Source: Streptomyces corynorhini
GTDB lineage: Bacteria; Actinomycetota; Actinomycetes; Streptomycetales; Streptomycetaceae
Direction: 5' to 3'
DNA length: 38,765 nt
NCBI RefSeq assembly: GCF_003346515.1
Contig: NZ_QQNA01000116.1
Location: 1 to 38,765 of the forward strand
Both the position numbers and the translations under genes were made by a program. The notes beneath the pieces are model-generated. The model had not been told where the DNA came from, ran no database searches, and saw only the letters and a program-made list of their open reading frames with translations. Positions 1 to 8,374 of this stretch are shown piece after piece. Each line of letters begins with the position of its first letter. Within the stretch, counting starts at the first letter, position 1.

Positions 1-48
1 TGGACGGCTTCGCGCGTCGACGGCCGCACACATGGGCGGCTCCGCGCG

Positions 49-762
49 TCAGCGGCTGTACGGAACGACGGGCCAGGCCGCCTCGACGGTCGCCTCCGGG
101 TTCGACGTGCGTCGAAGGTAGCTCTGCAGCGACGCCGACTGCTCGGCCGCCGCACGCACCTGGAGGTCATGGAGATCCGCCGGGGCGGCCGCGCCTATCC
201 GCGCGTGCCTCACGCCCATGCTCCGTGCCGTACGAGCGGCGGCCACCGCGTCCGCCACGGCGTTGTGCGCGTTCTCGAATGTCACTCCGTAGTGCTCGCA
301 GAGCGCCTGGAGGTTGCGCCTGCCCTTGCGGTAGCGGTCCACGTGCTTGTCCAGGACCAGCGGGTCGATGATGGGCGAGGGCTTGCCGCGCAGCCGCCCG
401 GCCAGCGGCTCCACTCCGTGGCGCCTGCACTCGCGGTCCAGCAGCGACAGATCGTAGCGCGCGTTCATCACGACGAGCGGGGTGCCCGAGCGCAGCACCT
501 CGGCGACCGCCGAGGTGATCTCGTCGATCGCGGGGGCGGGCGGCGCCCCGTGCGCGCGGGCGTGCTCCGTGGAGATGCCGTGGATCTCGGCCGCCTGCGC
601 GGGGATCAGCACCCCCGGATCGAGCAGCCAGGTCCGCTCGCTCCTCGACCGGCCGTCCGGCTCCACGGTCACCAACGCCGCCGTGACGATACGGTCGGAC
701 TCGATGTCGGTCCCCGTGGTCTCCAGATCGAAACCGACCAGCCGTTCTCCGTGCCAAGTCAT
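49..762 (-). CDS. DEDDh 3'-5' exonuclease (DnaQ/epsilon-like)
   Basis: A 237-residue protein of the DnaQ exonuclease superfamily, which removes nucleotides from 3' ends of DNA or RNA using two metal ions. The acidic residues are visible: D12 and E14 in FDLETTG, D104 in NARYD, then H166 and D171 in HNAVADA, giving the DEDDh signature. The whole protein is one exonuclease domain with no polymerase or BRCT extension, so it is a stand-alone enzyme rather than an obvious replicase subunit. The ATG is preceded by a GGGAGGG ribosome binding site, which supports this start. It is separated from the next minus-strand gene by about 110 bases. The cellular substrate cannot be told from sequence; repair or RNA trimming are both possible. 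Confidence 0.93.
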   Translation of the reverse strand: MTWHGERLVGFDLETTGTDIESDRIVTAALVTVEPDGRSRSERTWLLDPGVLIPAQAAEIHGISTEHARAHGAPPAPAIDEITSAVAEVLRSGTPLVVMNARYDLSLLDRECRRHGVEPLAGRLRGKPSPIIDPLVLDKHVDRYRKGRRNLQALCEHYGVTFENAHNAVADAVAAARTARSMGVRHARIGAAAPADLHDLQVRAAAEQSASLQSYLRRTSNPEATVEAAWPVVPYSR

Positions 763-874
763 CGTGGCCCTCCCTCATGCCGCGGTGGAGCTTCCCCCGT
801 TGGACATTCACCCTGCCACGCTCCACTGACAACCGGGCCTGCGCGGCGCTCGGCGGTGGCGACCGGGACGCCGG

Positions 875-2107
875 TCAGGAGACCGGCCGGGAGTCCGTCC
901 AGACCGACTCGAACTCCTCGCGGTAGGTCTGGAAGAGCCCGTGTTCGGTGTCCTGCCCCGAACGCACCACCTCACGCCCGCCGCCGCGCAGCACCAGCAC
1001 CGGCGCCTCCATGCCGCGCGCCCGGCGCAGATAGGACTGGACGACGGCCAGCCCGTCGGGACCGTCGCCGTCGACCAGGTAGGCGGTGAAGCGGGGGGTC
1101 TCGTCGAAGACGTGGATCTCGAAGGCGCCGGGATCGCGCAGCTTGGAGCGCACCCGCCTCATGTGGAGGATGTTCATCTCCACCGAGCGGCTCAGCTCGC
1201 CCTTGCGCAGTCCCAGTTCGCGTTCGCGGCGCTTGACCGCGCTGCTCGCCGGGTTGAGGAAGACCAGCCGTATCCGGCAGCCGGACTCGGCGAGACGGAT
1301 CAGCCGACGCCCGGAGAAGTTCTGCACGAGGAGGTTCAGCCCGATACCGATGGCGTCGACACGCCGGGCCTCGCCGAAGAGGTCCTCGGCCGGGATCTGC
1401 CGCTGCAGCCTGACCCGGTCGGAGTGCACGGAGACGACGTCCGCGTACCGGTCGCCGACCAGGTCCTCCACCGCGTCCACCCGCAGCCGCGCCGACGACG
1501 GCACTCCGCCGCCCCCGCCCAGGATCTCCAGGAGCCGGGCCGAGGCCCGCTCCGCCTGGGCGAGGACCGTCTCGGACAGGGCGCGGTTGCGGGAGACGAC
1601 GTTGCGCGCCACCTCCAGCTCGTCGAGCGCCAGCTCCACGTCGCGGCGGTCGTCGAAGTACGGTTCGAAGCAGGGCCAGTGCTGGACCATCAGCTCCCGC
1701 AGCTGCGGGAGGGTGAGGAAGCTCAGCACGTTGTCGTCGGCCGGGTCGAGGAGATAGCCCTTGCGCCGCGACACCTCCCGTACGGCGACGGCGCGCTGCA
1801 CCCACTCCTGTCCGGCGGGCCCCGCGGCGGCGACGACCCACTCCTCGCCGTGCACCGGCTCGTAGATGGGGCGCAGGACCGCGGCGACGACCGCGCGCAA
1901 CCGCTGCTCCACCAGATTCAGCCAGATGTACGCCCGTCCGGCGCGTTGGGCGCGCGTACGGACCTCGCTCCAGGCGTCCGCGCCCCAGTCCAGTTCCGCC
2001 CCGATCTCCATCGGCCGCGCGAGGGAGACCGCTCCGGGCGGAATGTCGCCGGATTCCCCCGCGTGACCTGCGTCACCGGGCGGTAGCTCCAGCCCTCCCG
2101 AGCTCAC
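875..2107 (-). CDS. SAV2148-family HEPN domain-containing protein
   Basis: A 410-residue protein that I recognise as the conserved Streptomyces family named after SAV2148. The N-terminal half is helical and begins with RAYIWLNLVEQRLRAVV, the region assigned to a HEPN-like fold in that family. The C-terminal half alternates strands and helices (RLIRLAESGCRIRLVFLNP, then FEIHVFDETPRFTAYLVDG) in a pattern like the phospholipase-D-type domains paired with effector proteins, but I see no clear HxK motif. HEPN domains often act in RNA cleavage or conflict systems; the function here is unknown. There is no signal peptide or membrane segment. The GTG start has only a weak ribosome binding site, so a slightly downstream start is possible. 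The neighbours give no functional link. Confidence 0.85.
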   Translation of the reverse strand: MSSGGLELPPGDAGHAGESGDIPPGAVSLARPMEIGAELDWGADAWSEVRTRAQRAGRAYIWLNLVEQRLRAVVAAVLRPIYEPVHGEEWVVAAAGPAGQEWVQRAVAVREVSRRKGYLLDPADDNVLSFLTLPQLRELMVQHWPCFEPYFDDRRDVELALDELEVARNVVSRNRALSETVLAQAERASARLLEILGGGGGVPSSARLRVDAVEDLVGDRYADVVSVHSDRVRLQRQIPAEDLFGEARRVDAIGIGLNLLVQNFSGRRLIRLAESGCRIRLVFLNPASSAVKRRERELGLRKGELSRSVEMNILHMRRVRSKLRDPGAFEIHVFDETPRFTAYLVDGDGPDGLAVVQSYLRRARGMEAPVLVLRGGGREVVRSGQDTEHGLFQTYREEFESVWTDSRPVS

Positions 2108-2506
2108 CCGCGCACCTGCCTTCTCTCCCTATTCAACGATCAAGGAAGGGTACTCCGCCGAGCGGATACGGTGCAGCAGGATGCACAGGCTCCTTTCTCA
2201 ACTCCCTTGTTCGTGAGGCTTGTTCCAGACGGCGAGTTGCGGCGTAGTGAGCCGATTCATAGCGATTGCGCCCGGTCCCGGGCGGGGCGTACGGGACGCG
2301 GGAGCGCCCCGGAGGCCGCCGGGTTCGTCAACCGGACCGCGCCGTACTGCGCCCGGCAGTGCGGCGCACCCGGTTGACGCGCCGGGTTGACGCCCGGCGA
2401 GAAGCGCCGAGAACCTCTCGGGGTCCTAGGAGGTTGCCACGATTTCGGGGAAGATCTGGCGCAAGAAGCCCGCAGCACCCGGATCAGAAGTGGAAGAGTC
2501 ATATCT
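2108..2506. other. 399-base divergent intergenic region upstream of glgX
   Basis: No gene is visible here. It holds an inverted pair CGTCAACCGG (2326-2335) and CCGGTTGACG (2370-2379), then a third TTGACG (2387-2392) in the loop of a perfect 7-bp hairpin (2380-2399). A perfect AGGAGG (2428-2433) has no usual start codon at the right distance in the glgX frame; an out-of-frame ATT lies 8 bases after it. The glgX ribosome binding site itself is GGAAGAG, about 8 bases before the ATG at 2507. Promoters for both flanking genes must lie here, but none is close to consensus. Confidence 0.6.
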
Positions 2507-4627
2507 ATGCAGGTCTGGCCGGGACAGACGTATCCCCTCGGCGCCACCTACGACGGCGCCGGCACCAACTTCGCGGTCTACTCAGAGGCCGCCCACCGAA
2601 TCGAGTTGTGCCTCCTGCACGACGACGGTTCAGAAACGGCGGTGGAGCTGCGCGAGACGGACGCCTTCGTACGTCACGCCTATCTGCCGGGCATCATGCC
2701 GGGACAGCGCTACGGCTTCCGGGTCCACGGGCCCTACGAGCCCGAGCGCGGTCACCGCTGCAACTCCGCCAAACTGCTCCTCGATCCGTACGCACGTGCG
2801 ATCAGCGGCAGTATCGAGTGGGGCGAGTCGGTGTACGGCTACCACTTCGGAAAGCCGGAGTCGCGCAACGACATGGACTCGGCGCCCCACATGATGACCT
2901 CGGTCGTCGTGAACCCGTACTTCGACTGGGGCGACGACCGGCTGCCCCGTACGGACTACCACCGCACGGTGCTCTACGAGGCCCACGTCAAGGGCCTGAC
3001 CATGCTCCACCCGGAGCTGCCCGAGGAGCTGCGCGGCACCTACGCGGGGCTGGCGCACCCCGCCGTGATCGAACACCTGACGGAGCTGGGGGTGACGGCG
3101 CTGGAGCTGATGCCGGTGCACCAGTTCGTCAACGACCACCGGCTGGTGGACGCCGGGCTCGCCAATTACTGGGGCTACAACACCATCGGCTTCTTCGCCC
3201 CGCACAACGCCTACGCCTCCTGGGGCGACCGGGGCGAACAGGTCCTGGAGTTCAAGCAGGCCGTACGGGCGCTGCACCGCGCCGGTATCGAGGTCATCCT
3301 CGACGTCGTCTACAACCACACCGCCGAGGGCAACCACCTCGGCCCGACGCTCTCCTTCCGGGGCCTGGACAACGCGCAGTACTACCGGCTGGGCGAGAAC
3401 CAGCGGTACTACACGGACACCACGGGCACCGGCAACTCGCTGCTGATGCGCAGCCCGCACGTCCTACAGCTGATCATGGACTCGCTGCGGTACTGGGTGA
3501 CCGAGATGCATGTCGACGGCTTCCGCTTCGACCTCGCGGCGACGCTGGCCCGCCAGTTCCACGAGGTGGACCGGCTGTCGTCCTTCTTCGACCTCGTCCA
3601 GCAGGACCCGGTGGTCAGCCAGGTGAAGCTGATCGCGGAGCCCTGGGACGTGGGCGAGGGCGGCTACCAGGTGGGGAACTTCCCCCCGCTGTGGACCGAG
3701 TGGAACGGCAAGTACCGCGACACCGTGCGCGACCTGTGGCGCGGTGAGCCGAGGACGCTGGCGGAGTTCGCGTCCCGGCTGACCGGTTCGTCCGATCTCT
3801 ACCAGGACGACGGGCGCCGGCCGCTGGCCTCCATCAACTTCACCACCTGCCACGACGGTTTCACCCTGCACGACCTCGTCTCGTACAACGACAAGCACAA
3901 CGAGGCCAACGGCGAGAACAACCGGGACGGCGAGAGCCACAACCGGTCCTGGAACTGCGGGGCCGAGGGCGCGAGCGACGACCCCGGCATCGTCGAGCTG
4001 CGCGAGCGCCAGATGCGGAACTTCATCGCGACGCTGATGCTCTCGCAGGGCGTGCCGATGCTCAGCCACGGCGACGAGTTCTCCCGCACCCAGGGCGGCA
4101 ACAACAACGCGTACTGCCAGGACAACGAGGTCTCCTGGGTCCGCTGGCCGGAGAAGGGCGCCGAGAGCGACGGCGGGATGCTGGCCTTCACCCAGGCGAT
4201 GGTGTGGCTGCGGCGCGACCATCCGGTCTTCCGGCGCAGGCGCTTCTTCCACGGGCGGCCGGTGGAGGGCACGCACGACGACCTGTCGGACATCTCGTGG
4301 TTCACGCCCGAGGGCGGGGAGATGACCCAGCAGGACTGGCAGGCGGCGCACGCCAAGGCCATGACGGTCTTCCTGAACGGGCACGCGATCTCGGAGCCGG
4401 GTCCGCGCGGCGAGCGGATCTCGGACGCCTCGTTCCTGCTGATGTTCAACGCGAGCGCCGAGGGGCTGGAGTTCGTGGTGCCGGTCAACCACGGGGAGCA
4501 GTGGCAGCTCATGGTGGACACGGCACGTCCGGAGGGCGTGGTTCCGGGGCGGGGCGAGAAGGTCGACGGGGGTGAGCGGATCACGCTGATCGGCCGCAGC
4601 ATGACGGTGCTGATGCGACCGGCGTAG
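2507..4627 (+). CDS. glgX: Glycogen debranching enzyme GlgX/TreX
   Basis: A 706-residue GH13 isoamylase-type enzyme that hydrolyses alpha-1,6 branches of glycogen and limit dextrins, releasing linear malto-oligosaccharides. An N-terminal CBM48-like domain (about residues 1-110, starting MQVWPGQTYPLG) precedes the TIM barrel. All GH13 regions are visible: EVILDVVYNHTAEGN, GFRFDLAATL with nucleophile near D342, LIAEPWD with acid/base near E378, and TCHDGFTLHD with stabiliser near D450. The open frame extends 40 codons upstream, but those residues are not protein-like and GGAAGAG lies 8 bases before the ATG at 2507, so that start is preferred. With treY and treZ downstream it forms the TreX-TreY-TreZ route from glycogen to trehalose. 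The TAG stop overlaps a 15-base fragment of a repeat seen again at 19081-19095. Confidence 0.97.
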   Translation: MQVWPGQTYPLGATYDGAGTNFAVYSEAAHRIELCLLHDDGSETAVELRETDAFVRHAYLPGIMPGQRYGFRVHGPYEPERGHRCNSAKLLLDPYARAISGSIEWGESVYGYHFGKPESRNDMDSAPHMMTSVVVNPYFDWGDDRLPRTDYHRTVLYEAHVKGLTMLHPELPEELRGTYAGLAHPAVIEHLTELGVTALELMPVHQFVNDHRLVDAGLANYWGYNTIGFFAPHNAYASWGDRGEQVLEFKQAVRALHRAGIEVILDVVYNHTAEGNHLGPTLSFRGLDNAQYYRLGENQRYYTDTTGTGNSLLMRSPHVLQLIMDSLRYWVTEMHVDGFRFDLAATLARQFHEVDRLSSFFDLVQQDPVVSQVKLIAEPWDVGEGGYQVGNFPPLWTEWNGKYRDTVRDLWRGEPRTLAEFASRLTGSSDLYQDDGRRPLASINFTTCHDGFTLHDLVSYNDKHNEANGENNRDGESHNRSWNCGAEGASDDPGIVELRERQMRNFIATLMLSQGVPMLSHGDEFSRTQGGNNNAYCQDNEVSWVRWPEKGAESDGGMLAFTQAMVWLRRDHPVFRRRRFFHGRPVEGTHDDLSDISWFTPEGGEMTQQDWQAAHAKAMTVFLNGHAISEPGPRGERISDASFLLMFNASAEGLEFVVPVNHGEQWQLMVDTARPEGVVPGRGEKVDGGERITLIGRSMTVLMRPA

Positions 4628-4641
4628 GGTCTTTCGTTTGG
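4627..4641 (+). repeat. Isolated 15-base terminal-repeat fragment
   Basis: GGGTCTTTCGTTTGG directly after and overlapping the glgX stop codon is identical to the outer 15 bases of the right terminal inverted repeat of the element at 18898-19095 (reverse complement of 19081-19095). The rest of the element is absent here, so this looks like a solo end or the remnant of a deleted copy. Confidence 0.6.
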
Positions 4642-4740
4642 CCCGGCTCCACGGCCCGCGGGCGCGGGGCGGCCCGGCGAACCGGCCCACGCCGGGGAAA
4701 ACCGGTTGCCGCGCCGCCCCGCGGATGGTCCCGTGGCCGG

Positions 4741-5517
4741 ATGGATCCGACAGAGGTACGCGCCGCGTTCGACCGGCAGATGCGCGGGAACGCCCCGCCG
4801 GACGGCGTCGGCGCCCGGGTGGAGCGGGTCCGCGACGTCGTCCGGCAGACCGGCTCGGCGCACGACTGGAACGGGGTCCTGTGGTCGGACCTCCAGGACG
4901 GTACGGCGGCGCGCGCCATCGCGGAACAGGTGGAGCACTTCTCGTCGCTCGGCCGCGAGTTCGAGTGGAAGCTCTACTCCCACGACCGGCCGGACACCCT
5001 CGCGGACCTGCTGCGGGCGGCCGGGTTCACCCCCGGCCCCGCGGAGTCCCTGATGGTGGCGGAGAGCGCGGCGCAGGCGGACGCGCCGGGACCGCCGGAC
5101 GGCGTACGGCTGCTCCCGGTGACCGACGCGGCCGGGGTGGACCTGCTGGCCGACGTCCACGAGGCGGCCTTCGGCGAGGACGGCACCGCGCTGCGGCGAC
5201 GGCTGCGGGCCCGGCTCGCCGAGGCTCCCGAGACGCTGGTGGCGGTGGTGGCCCTGGCGGACGGCTCCGCCGTGAGCGCGTCCCGGATGGAGCTGACGCC
5301 CGGTACCGACTTCGCCGGGCTGTGGGGCGGCGGCACCGTACCGGGCTGGCGCGGCCGGGGGCTGTACCGGGCGCAGATCGCCTTCCGGGCCCGGATCGCC
5401 GCCGCCCGCGGCTACCGGTGGCTCCAGGTGGACGCGGCGCCGATGAGCCGGCCGGTCCTCCAGCGGCTCGGCTTCACGGAGCTGGGCACGACCACGCCTT
5501 ATGTGTACAAGCCGTAG
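4741..5517 (+). CDS. GNAT family N-acetyltransferase
   Basis: A 258-residue protein. The C-terminal part (about residues 120-258) has the GNAT fold: the acetyl-CoA binding motif A appears as VPGWRGRGLYRAQIAFRARIAAARG, followed by YRWLQVDAAPMSRPVLQRLGFTELG, a typical GNAT end. The N-terminal 110 residues (AEQVEHFSSLGREFEWKLYSHDRPDTLADLLRAAGF) look like a second, degenerate GNAT half, an arrangement common in actinobacterial GNATs. The acyl acceptor cannot be predicted. It lies between glgX and treY, about 110 bases after the former and 54 bases before the latter, so co-transcription with the trehalose genes is plausible. No convincing ribosome binding site precedes the ATG; a leaderless or slightly different start is possible. 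Confidence 0.88.
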   Translation: MDPTEVRAAFDRQMRGNAPPDGVGARVERVRDVVRQTGSAHDWNGVLWSDLQDGTAARAIAEQVEHFSSLGREFEWKLYSHDRPDTLADLLRAAGFTPGPAESLMVAESAAQADAPGPPDGVRLLPVTDAAGVDLLADVHEAAFGEDGTALRRRLRARLAEAPETLVAVVALADGSAVSASRMELTPGTDFAGLWGGGTVPGWRGRGLYRAQIAFRARIAAARGYRWLQVDAAPMSRPVLQRLGFTELGTTTPYVYKP

Positions 5518-5571
5518 CACCCGGCCCACCCGTATGGCGCATCACCCGCTATCCGGGGTACGCAGGACCCT

Positions 5572-7929
5572 ATGACTCCCACCGCCACCTATCGGCTCCA
5601 GCTCCAGCCGGACTTCCCCTTCTCGGCCGCCGCGCGAGCGGTGCCCTACCTCGCCGCGCTCGGGGTCTCCCATCTGCATCTGTCGCCGGTCCTCGAAGCC
5701 CTGCCCGGTTCCACGCACGGCTACGACGTGGTCGACCACGGCTCCGTACGGGCGGAGCTGGGCGGCGAGGAGGGGCTGCGCGCCCTGGCGGGGCGGGCCC
5801 GCGAGTACGGTCTCGGGATCGTCCTGGACATCGTGCCCAACCACATGGCCGCCTCGCCGCGCCACAACAAGGCCCTGTGGGAGGTGCTGCGCGAGGGACC
5901 CGCCTCGCCGTACGCCCGCTGGTTCGACATCGACTGGGCCGCGGGCGGCGGCAAGGTGCTGCTGCCGGTGCTGCCCGGCCCGGTCGGCGACGAACTGGCC
6001 GCGCTGCGGGTCGAGGACGGCGCCCTGTACCACGGCGAGGAGCTGTGCTTCCCGCTCGCGCCCGGCACCGGGGAACTCCCGCTGCCGGAGCTGCTCGACG
6101 CCCAGCACTACCGGCTCGCCTGGTGGCGGCTGGCCCGTACGGAGCTGAACTACCGGCGCTTCTTCACCATTTCCGAGCTGATCGGGGTACGGGTGGAGGA
6201 CCCGGAGGTCTTCGCCGCCACCCACGCCAAGATCCTCGAACTGGTACGGGACGGTGTGGTCGAGGGGCTGCGCGTCGACCATCCGGACGGGCTCGCCGAC
6301 CCGGAGGGCTATCTGCGCCGACTGGGCGAGGCGACGGGCGGCAGCTGGACCGTCGTGGAGAAGATCCTCGCCGACGACGAGGTGCTCCCGGCCGGCTGGC
6401 CGGTCGCCGGGACCACCGGGTACGACGCGCTGCGCCACATCGACGGGGTCTTCACCGACCCGGTGGGCGCCGAGGCGCTGGAGCGGCGCTACCGGGAGAT
6501 CGCCGCGCCGGTCGGGGACCGGGGCGGCTACTGGGCGGGGACCGTGCGCAGGGCCGCGTACAAGGTGATCTTCCACGAACTCGCGGCCGAGACCGAGGCG
6601 CTCGTGCGTACGGCGCAGCGCGTCTGCGCGGCGGAGCCCGCGCTGCGCGACCACGCGCCGTGGGCGCTGCGCACGGCCATCAGGGAGCTGCTCGTACGGG
6701 TGCCCGTCTACCGCCCGTACGCCGCCGCGGGCGGGCCCTGCCCGGAGGCCGCCGAGGCGGCGGTCTCCGAGGAGGCGGTCCGGCAGGCGAAGGCGGTGTT
6801 CGCGGTGGAGCGGGAGGCGACGGCCGTCGACGTGGTGCGGGAGCTGGCGCTCGGCAGGCTGGGCGCGGGCCCCGACCGGGCGGCGTTCTGCGCGCGCTTC
6901 GCGCAGACGGCGTCCGCGCTGCGCGCCAAGTCGGTGGAGGACACGGCGTTCTACCGGTACGTGCCGCTGCTCTCGGCCAACGAGGTGGGCGGCGACCCGG
7001 GGCACCCCTCGGTGTCGCCGGAGCGCTTCCACGCGTACTGCCTGCGGCTGGCCCGCGACTGGCCCGCCACCGGCACCGTCCTGACCACGCACGACACCAA
7101 GCGCAGCGCGGACGTACGGGCCGGGATCGCCGTCCTGTCCCAGTGCCCGGAACGGTGGGACGAGCTGCTCGCCCAAGTGGCCGAGGCCCAGGGGCCGACC
7201 GGGACGCCGGCTCCCGATCCGCAGGTGGCGTGGCAGGCGTGGCAGACGGCGGTGGGCTTCACCCCGGCCTCGGACGGCGGCCCGCCGGACGGCGCCCGGA
7301 TGGTGCCCGCGCTGCTGAAGTCCGTGCGGGAGGCCGGGCTGCACACCAACTGGACGGAGCCCGACCCGCTGTACGAGCGTGCCGTGACGCAGTTCGTCGA
7401 GTCGGGCCCGGCCGGACCGGCGCGCGGGACGGTCGCCGCGCTCAACCGGGCGCTCGCGCCGCACGTACGCGCGAGCGCGCTCGGCGCGGCGCTGGTCCAC
7501 CTCACCATGCCGGGCGTGCCCGACCTCTACCAGGGCACGGAGCGGGAGTACGTCGCGCTGGTGGACCCGGACAACCGGCGGCCGTTCAGGACCGGGCCGC
7601 CGGACGACAGGACCGTGATCACGACGGCGGCGCTGCGGGTGCGCCGGGAACAGCCCGGTGTCTTCGGCGAGTCGGGCACGTACACCCCGCTGCACGCGGC
7701 GGGCCCGGCCGCCGCGCACTGCCTGGCCTTCGCGCGCACCGGCCGGGTGGTCACGGTGGTGACCCGGCTCCCGTACGGGCTGGAGCGGGCGGGCGGCTGG
7801 GGGGCGACCGAGCTGCCGCTGCCCGCCGGGCGGTGGCGCGAGGAGCTGACCGGGCGCGAGGTGTCGGGCGCGGTGCCGCTCGGGGAGCTGCTGGAGACGT
7901 TCCCGGTGGCGCTGCTGACCGCGCTCTGA
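5572..7929 (+). CDS. treY: Maltooligosyltrehalose synthase TreY
   Basis: A 785-residue GH13 enzyme that converts the reducing-end alpha-1,4 linkage of a malto-oligosaccharide into an alpha,alpha-1,1 linkage, making maltooligosyltrehalose. Evidence: start MTPTATYRLQLQPDFPFSAA, typical of TreY; HGYDVVDHGSV; GIVLDIVPNHMA; GLRVDHPDGL with nucleophile near D236; VVEKIL with acid/base near E263; and LTTHDTKRSADVRAG with the third carboxylate. The length fits the family. An AGGA lies 4 bases before the ATG. It acts between GlgX and TreZ in the cytoplasm. The large TreY insertion is present and I see no frameshift. Confidence 0.97.
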   Translation: MTPTATYRLQLQPDFPFSAAARAVPYLAALGVSHLHLSPVLEALPGSTHGYDVVDHGSVRAELGGEEGLRALAGRAREYGLGIVLDIVPNHMAASPRHNKALWEVLREGPASPYARWFDIDWAAGGGKVLLPVLPGPVGDELAALRVEDGALYHGEELCFPLAPGTGELPLPELLDAQHYRLAWWRLARTELNYRRFFTISELIGVRVEDPEVFAATHAKILELVRDGVVEGLRVDHPDGLADPEGYLRRLGEATGGSWTVVEKILADDEVLPAGWPVAGTTGYDALRHIDGVFTDPVGAEALERRYREIAAPVGDRGGYWAGTVRRAAYKVIFHELAAETEALVRTAQRVCAAEPALRDHAPWALRTAIRELLVRVPVYRPYAAAGGPCPEAAEAAVSEEAVRQAKAVFAVEREATAVDVVRELALGRLGAGPDRAAFCARFAQTASALRAKSVEDTAFYRYVPLLSANEVGGDPGHPSVSPERFHAYCLRLARDWPATGTVLTTHDTKRSADVRAGIAVLSQCPERWDELLAQVAEAQGPTGTPAPDPQVAWQAWQTAVGFTPASDGGPPDGARMVPALLKSVREAGLHTNWTEPDPLYERAVTQFVESGPAGPARGTVAALNRALAPHVRASALGAALVHLTMPGVPDLYQGTEREYVALVDPDNRRPFRTGPPDDRTVITTAALRVRREQPGVFGESGTYTPLHAAGPAAAHCLAFARTGRVVTVVTRLPYGLERAGGWGATELPLPAGRWREELTGREVSGAVPLGELLETFPVALLTAL

Positions 7930-7996
7930 GCCGCGCGGGGAGGGGGCTCGGCGGAGAGGCGTCCGCAGGGGCCGGCAGAAAATCCGGACGGAGTCG

Positions 7997-8045
7997 TTTA
8001 CAGAGTGCCCGAGCCGCGCTACGTTCCGGAATGGGAGCGCTCCCA
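7997..8045 (+). promoter_or_regulatory. Promoter with perfect CebR-type operator
   Basis: A promoter of the form TTTACA (7997-8002), 17-base spacer, TACGTT (8020-8025) is followed at the expected start of transcription by the perfect palindrome TGGGAGCGCTCCCA (8032-8045). That 14-mer is the published binding site of CebR, the LacI-family repressor of cello-oligosaccharide and cellulase genes in Streptomyces. The operator would cover about +1 to +14. No intact cellulose gene follows, only the short relic at 8060-8176. Confidence 0.75.
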
Positions 8046-8059
8046 CCTCCAGGATTGTC

Positions 8060-8176
8060 ATGATCGCGTCATCGCCTCACCGCTCGCTGGCGGCAGGAGC
8101 CTCCACCACCTTCAGCTATGTCGTCACAGGAGGACCACCGGACACCACCACCGCCCAGCCCTGCTCAGTCCACTGA
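8060..8176 (+). pseudogene. Short relic, possibly the tail of a CBM2 cellulase
   Basis: A 38-codon frame from ATG at 8060 to TGA at 8174-8176 contains LAAGASTTFSYVVTGG. This resembles the end of family-2 cellulose-binding modules, which often read LAAGASTSFGF. The ATG is only 14 bases after a CebR-type operator, and a strong hairpin follows the stop by 16 bases, so promoter, operator, 3' end and terminator are arranged like a cellulase gene that lost its middle. Third-position G/C is lower than in neighbouring genes, as expected for decaying sequence. The CBM2 match is my reading of a short peptide and is uncertain. The whole 7930-8374 gap holds no other supportable gene; a proline-rich frame at 8118-8327 is probably chance. 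Confidence 0.4.
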
Positions 8177-8192
8177 GCCCACTGATCCACCG

Positions 8193-8217
8193 GGCCGCCC
8201 CGTCCTCGGGGGCGGCC
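8193..8217 (+). terminator. Stem-loop terminator
   Basis: A perfect 9-bp stem GGCCGCCCC / GGGGCGGCC with a 7-base loop lies 16 bases after the stop of the relic frame. There is no U-tract, as is usual for Streptomyces terminators. A second hairpin (CCGCCGGTC, loop CACC, GACCGGCGG; 8230-8251) follows and may serve the convergent FHA gene. Confidence 0.55.
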
Positions 8218-8229
8218 TCCCCGGCCGGC

Positions 8230-8251
8230 CCGCCGGTCCACCGACCGGCGG
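8230..8251 (-). terminator. Second stem-loop in the convergent gap
   Basis: A perfect 9-bp stem with a 4-base loop, about 125 bases beyond the 3' end of the minus-strand FHA gene. It could end transcription in either direction. Confidence 0.4.
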
Positions 8252-8374
8252 CCGGTCCCCGGCTCCGGCCCGGCCCCCACCGGACGCCGGAAACACCCGG
8301 CCCGCCGTCTCCACCCCCACCCTGTGACGGCGGGCCGGGACCCCACGGCCCCGGTGGCGCGTGCCCGGCCGGGC

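Noticed and set aside
4638..8063. Very long open frame overlapping the GNAT and treY genes
   Set aside because: It is an alternative frame of strongly GC3-biased genes, composed of Arg/Gly/Ala/Pro runs without domain features. The same applies to long frames at 12332-15256, 26481-30989 and 33734-36664.
8118..8327. 69-codon proline-rich frame as a small gene
   Set aside because: It has low complexity, no clear ribosome site and runs through two terminator hairpins.
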